Shown: piece by piece, positions 60,306 to 64,000 of the stretch | How the letters are laid out: each line of letters starts with the position of its first letter | Numbering within the stretch: position 1 is the first letter of the stretch | NCBI RefSeq assembly: GCF_051622035.1 | Contig: NC_135366.1 | Location: 377,001-441,000, forward strand | Reading direction: 5' to 3' | DNA length: 64,000 nt | Origin: Arctopsyche grandis | Taxonomy: Eukaryota > Arthropoda > Insecta > Trichoptera > Hydropsychidae | Made by a program: the position numbers and the translations under genes | The notes under the pieces: generated by a model | Databases searched by the model: none | The model's input: the letters and a program-made list of their open reading frames with translations, nothing else | Told to the model about the DNA's origin: nothing

Positions 60306-60734
60306 ACTTATTATGTTTTTGATTTTTATTAGATCAATTTTCTTTGATTAGTCATTAAAATGCAAAGGATGTGTTCGTTTCGTATTTATTTAATATTTAG
60401 TAGAAAAACACCGTCTATGGTAAACTGCAAGCTCTGTTTTATCCCCTCAATTTCTAAACATAATAAATGGGCAAAGGGATAGGAAGACCCTTCTAAATTG
60501 TCTATTAATTTTATAAATTTTATGCAAATTTCACTTTTGTTTGTTATTTTATCATCTATTCGCGTATTTTACGAATTTAGCATATATTAGCATTTATTCC
60601 GAATTTTAGCATCATTTAAGCATTAATAGCAAAATGCCCAAAATGCGTGTCCTACTTATTATGTTTTTGATTTTTATTAGATCAATTTGCTTTGGTAAGT
60701 CATTAAAATGCAAAGGATGTGTCCGTTTCGTATT
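60306..60734. repeat. Pair of ~81-bp direct repeats 348 bp apart
   Basis: 60,306-60,386 and 60,654-60,734 are nearly identical (ACTTATTATGTTTTTGATTT ... AAAATGCAAAGGATGTG). The ~267-bp spacer is AT-rich, with no ORF. This could be a tandem segmental duplication or the ends of a tiny retroelement. Confidence 0.75.
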
Positions 60735-61104
60735 CAATATTATCATACATCGTGTATTTAGTTGAATTGAATAACTTTAATCGTGTTTAGACTGAATTGA
60801 TCTAATTCTCTTATTATACATGTTAGTATTAATGTTAATGTATAAATTCTGGTTATTACCGATAAATGTGATTACTGATTATCTGACCAAATATTAACTA
60901 ACCACCTACATACTCAAAGATTTACGTTAATTTATTTAATTATCAAAAAATAAATCGTATATTTCAAATACTTTTTGTCAGATTTTATTTGTATATATTA
61001 TAGTGAAAGCATATGTTTCAAGTGAAAATATATATACACCATTTCAAGCAGTGAAAATGCATCAAACAATGAATTTACAACCGTTTAAAACTCTATAAAT
61101 TTAA

Positions 61105-61205
61105 TAATGAATAGGGCCAGCCCTTACTTAACCTAACCTATCCTAGCCCTTAAATAATACCAACTCTGACAATCTAATCTTAAATGAATAAAACCAACCC
61201 TGAAA
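61105..61205 (-). repeat. TTAGG-containing dispersed block
   Basis: Reverse-complement copy of the block at 1199-1258 and 57,320-57,377 (GGGCTAGGATAGGTTAGGTT and AAGGGCTGGCCC). Part of the MITE interior family, here without clear ends. Confidence 0.6.
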
Positions 61206-61209
61206 ATGT

Positions 61210-62080
61210 AACTGGTTATGATTTCACTGTGACATATATAATAAATGTGAATCGTCTTCGATATAAAGTTACATCTTGTAATAAAATCGCGGGTGGTCTA
61301 AAACTTTTCACACATATTTTATCTATCGAAGTGAAAAAATACTACACAATGCATACATATATATGTATGTACGTACACATATGTATATACATACATACAT
61401 ATATAATATAACCTATTCGTGACCGGACGATCGTCGATTTTTTTCCACTGTCGTTTTTTATTAGGCGTTAAAGAGCTATACATGTGTCAAAAATTACTTC
61501 AGATTATAATCGAATCGAATAAATCACACCGGTTTGAGAATGAAAAATAAAAAAAAAAACTGTAATCGCATTAGAAAGCGGTCTAGAATGGAGTCACTCG
61601 GGGCGACTGCAATTAATCGATCACTATCCAGTCAACAATTCAGATGTTGTCTCTAGGATCTAGATTCGAGTACTCGACTGTTGTGTGTATGTATAATATG
61701 TACATATATAATATGTATATACATATATTTAAATATTAGCATACCTACTCGCGAATGACTGACCCAAATGCTTCCACTGTACCGTTTCAATCTTTTGTTT
61801 GTACATACGTTGGAGTTTTCTCGTTGGACCAATCAGTATATTACAAAATACATAATGAGAAGATTTAGTTTGATACAATGATTCGGTTCATATTGTTTCA
61901 AATAAATTCAATTTGAACGTGATATACATGATTTAAGTAAGCACCATGCTTACATATATTTCTAAACGGTGTTAAATCTTTAAAATTCTGCATCTGTGTA
62001 CTTATAAAAACTAAAATTTTGATTCGGTTCCATTACATTTCATCAGATGTATTTTGAGCCTTAGTTAAATCTATTTTTTT
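61210..62080. other. AT-rich non-coding DNA with TATG/CATA tracts
   Basis: Microsatellites near 61,350-61,405 and 61,690-61,730; no exon is supported. Confidence 0.45.
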
Positions 62081-62104
62081 GTGTTTTTTTTTTTACTATT
62101 TATG

Positions 62105-62535
62105 TCATCATTTACAGCCATTCATCATCCACTGCTGGACGAAGGCCTCTCCAACACGCTTCCACTCGTCTCTGTTTTGCGCCACACTCATCCATCTCAA
62201 GCCACACATTTTCCTAATTTCGTCCACCCATCTTCCCTGCGGTATTCTTTTTACCCTTTTGCATTCTCTCGGGTACCATTCAAGCACTTCTTTTGTCCAC
62301 CTTTGATCCATTCTTCATTCAATGTCTTCACTCTATCCACTATGTCCACTACCCTTGTCATACTTCTCACCCACGTGTTCCGCTTCCTGTCTTTCCTCGT
62401 TATGCCAAGCATACAGCGTTCCATACTTCTTTGAGTGCATTGGACTTTGTGTAGCATCTTTTGGCGTTCGGTGTCCAAGTTTCACATCCAAACGTCATCA
62501 CTGGCAAAACTAATTGATCAAAGATGTATTGTTGA
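62105..62535 (-). pseudogene. RTE-type LINE 3' relic
   Basis: Minus-strand frames encode the C-terminal RTE segment in two pieces. One (62,108-62,311) contains W-V-D-E-I-R-K-M-C, A-Q-N-R-D-E-W and Q-Q-W-M-M-N-G-C. The other (62,251-62,478) has M-L-H-K-V-Q-C-T-Q-R-S. A frameshift lies between them, and the catalytic domain is absent. Confidence 0.75.
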
Positions 62536-62716
62536 ATATTTTTGACATTTTTTTACCAAGTATTATTAAATATATATGTATGTAGGTATTGAAATGCGGC
62601 ATTCACTGGAAATAAAACGTTGATTCACTTGTGTGAAATTTTATCTGTTATGTATTTTTACTAAGTTTATTATTTCATTGACACCTTCACAAGTATTTCA
62701 TTTATTTATTAAAATA

Positions 62717-62875
62717 CTAGCTGAACCCGGCATGCGTAGCAATGCCACAATAACGCATGCAATTCCCGTTCCGTTCCTGTTCCCGTTCCCGTTATTACAG
62801 TAATGATAGTTTGTCGGAAAAACGCAGGCTGCGAACACATTTGAAATTATTCAATTATAAGCGTTCAGCAGCATT
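62717..62875 (-). mobile_element. Helitron-like 3' end with CCCGTT repeat
   Basis: CTAG at 62,717-62,720, preceded on the minus strand by a CTACGCATGCCGGG stem motif. Further in lies the (GGGAAC)n tract and the GCAGGCTGCGAACACA motif shared with 8.1-8.3 kb. Confidence 0.55.
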
Positions 62876-62914
62876 ATATAATAATTTTATTTTTATTTAT
62901 TTTATATTTTAAAG

Positions 62915-62990
62915 TTTAAAGCATTGCGGCATTACAGGAATTCCTAATGCCCCCACAATGGTCTAAAATATATCACAAAAAAATAATATT
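62915..62990 (-). mobile_element. LINE 3'-end hairpin remnant
   Basis: On the minus strand: CCATTGTGG, a GGGGCATTAGGAATTCCTGT loop and CCGCAATGC. It is close to the 3' UTR of the intact LINE at 54.93 kb, with one G-U pair in the stem. A 5'-truncated copy. Confidence 0.6.
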
Positions 62991-62994
62991 AATG

Positions 62995-64000
62995 TCTGCT
63001 ATTTTATTATTAATGTGTGTTCGAGTGCGAAATTTAAACAAATTGTATTTGTGCAATTGTGAAGTAGGCCGGCATTGATGAATAAACATGTCTTCGACGA
63101 ATTGACAAGTGCGTTCGCCATTTTGTTTATTTATTTTTTTATTGTATGCATATGTTTACTATTTTTTTTTTGATTCGAGTCAATAATAGCAATTCTCAAA
63201 AGTTGCACAATCGATGTCGATTTGTACGCCCGCGTTTTCTCACAACGGGTTTGTTAATTTTTTTTTTTTGGTTTATTTCGGTCAAAGAATAACCGCGGTT
63301 CAATTCGAACGACAACAAAGCTTCCAAAATATCGATCGCCTGTGATTTATATATTACAAATTGATATTAATCGTGCCGTTTATATGGGAGTATATGTGTA
63401 TTAATGATTTATCGATTTGACAGTGACACTTTATGGTGCTATAAAATTTTCGTGCACTTGTGTTTGAATTCTCGAATTAAAATGTTTGATTTATTATTAG
63501 TGCGTGATTTTGATTGCAAGTCATTTGTATTTAATTTCGGTATTAGGTCGGTTTTTTTTTCTTAGGACATATTGTTCTCTCGGCAGTAGCCAAAGACCCC
63601 ATACAGTGCAAACAACGACCTCTCGAATAATTTCGCTCAATGCCATCTTACAGTTAGGTACATACCTATTATCTAATATTGGAATTATCTTATGTAATAT
63701 AACGAGTGTAAGATGCAAAAAAAGTTTTATTTTTTCTTTATACATACGTGTGTAGGTATATTGGGTTACATAGCAGATATTTATTTACAATGCGAAAATA
63801 TTCAAAGCAAGTTTTTGCAATCTATTGTGGTTTTTATGTTCAAAATCAAGTATTGATCTTTTAAGCTTCATATTTAAATTTTATGCATCCAATATTCGAC
63901 TGTTAACTTTTAAGCTTCGATTTTCAACTTTAAAGCTTCCGAGATAAACTTTCAATATTAAATTTTGAACTTTTAATCAACAAGCATTGTTCAACTTTTA
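62995..64000. other. AT-rich non-coding DNA
   Basis: No exon or recognised element; the open frames at 63.5-63.75 kb on both strands have no motif. Confidence 0.45.

Noticed and set aside
1..64000. CRISPR arrays, bacterial operons or phage genes
   Set aside because: The sequence is eukaryotic, with spliced genes and insect repeats. No regularly spaced repeats of CRISPR type were seen.

Overview
This is an AT-rich nuclear window from an animal, almost certainly an insect. The one recognisable host gene is an insect-type dual oxidase (Duox). Its 3' half has many introns of only about 60-110 nt. The surrounding DNA carries (CATA)n/(TATG)n microsatellites, TTAGG-like tracts, and insect-style Helitrons, RTE-type and Jockey/CR1-type retrotransposons, tRNA-derived SINEs and many MITEs. 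The order of insect cannot be fixed from the sequence alone.

Layout. Positions 1-32.9 kb are intergenic or intronic DNA with no convincing complete gene. They hold a nested MITE+SINE (1.1-1.8 kb), a long foldback element (6.5-6.8 kb), a possible small membrane-protein ORF (8.6-8.9 kb, minus), two head-to-tail Helitrons around a GC-rich core (12.0-12.4 kb), LTR-like repeats (14.0 and 27.0 kb, inverted), hAT-like MITEs (15.5-16.8 kb), a SINE (17.7-18.2 kb), RTE relics (8.4, 18.9, 21.4-22.2 kb), a 5'-truncated LINE with an abutting Tc1/mariner-like MITE (25.5-26.7 kb), and a TTAA-flanked piggyBac-like MITE (28.2-28.7 kb).

From 32,932 to 51,359 (minus strand) lie 25 coding exons of Duox. They encode about 1,449 residues: peroxidase domain, membrane helix, EF-hands, ferric-reductase helices, FAD and NADPH domains, and the FENF-type C-terminus. 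Only the extreme N-terminus was not found. Its 10.6-kb second intron is full of repeats, including a degraded RTE copy, Helitron-like DNA, a ~0.7-kb dispersed repeat and an ~1.3-kb hAT-like foldback. Immediately upstream, on the opposite strand, is a LINE with an intact 965-codon endonuclease/reverse-transcriptase ORF (51.68-54.57 kb) and its 3' UTR.

From 55 to 64 kb there is a minus-strand Helitron, another MITE, two small plus-strand segments that look like the last exons of an unidentified gene (57.57-57.76 kb), a perfect 23-bp hairpin (58.5 kb) and an RTE relic (62.1-62.5 kb).

The most interesting signal is a conserved RNA-like hairpin near the 3' end of several different LINE and SINE copies. 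Its loop sequence is kept, while the ~10-bp stem differs between families with matched changes on both sides. This suggests a shared reverse-transcriptase recognition structure that the SINEs have captured.
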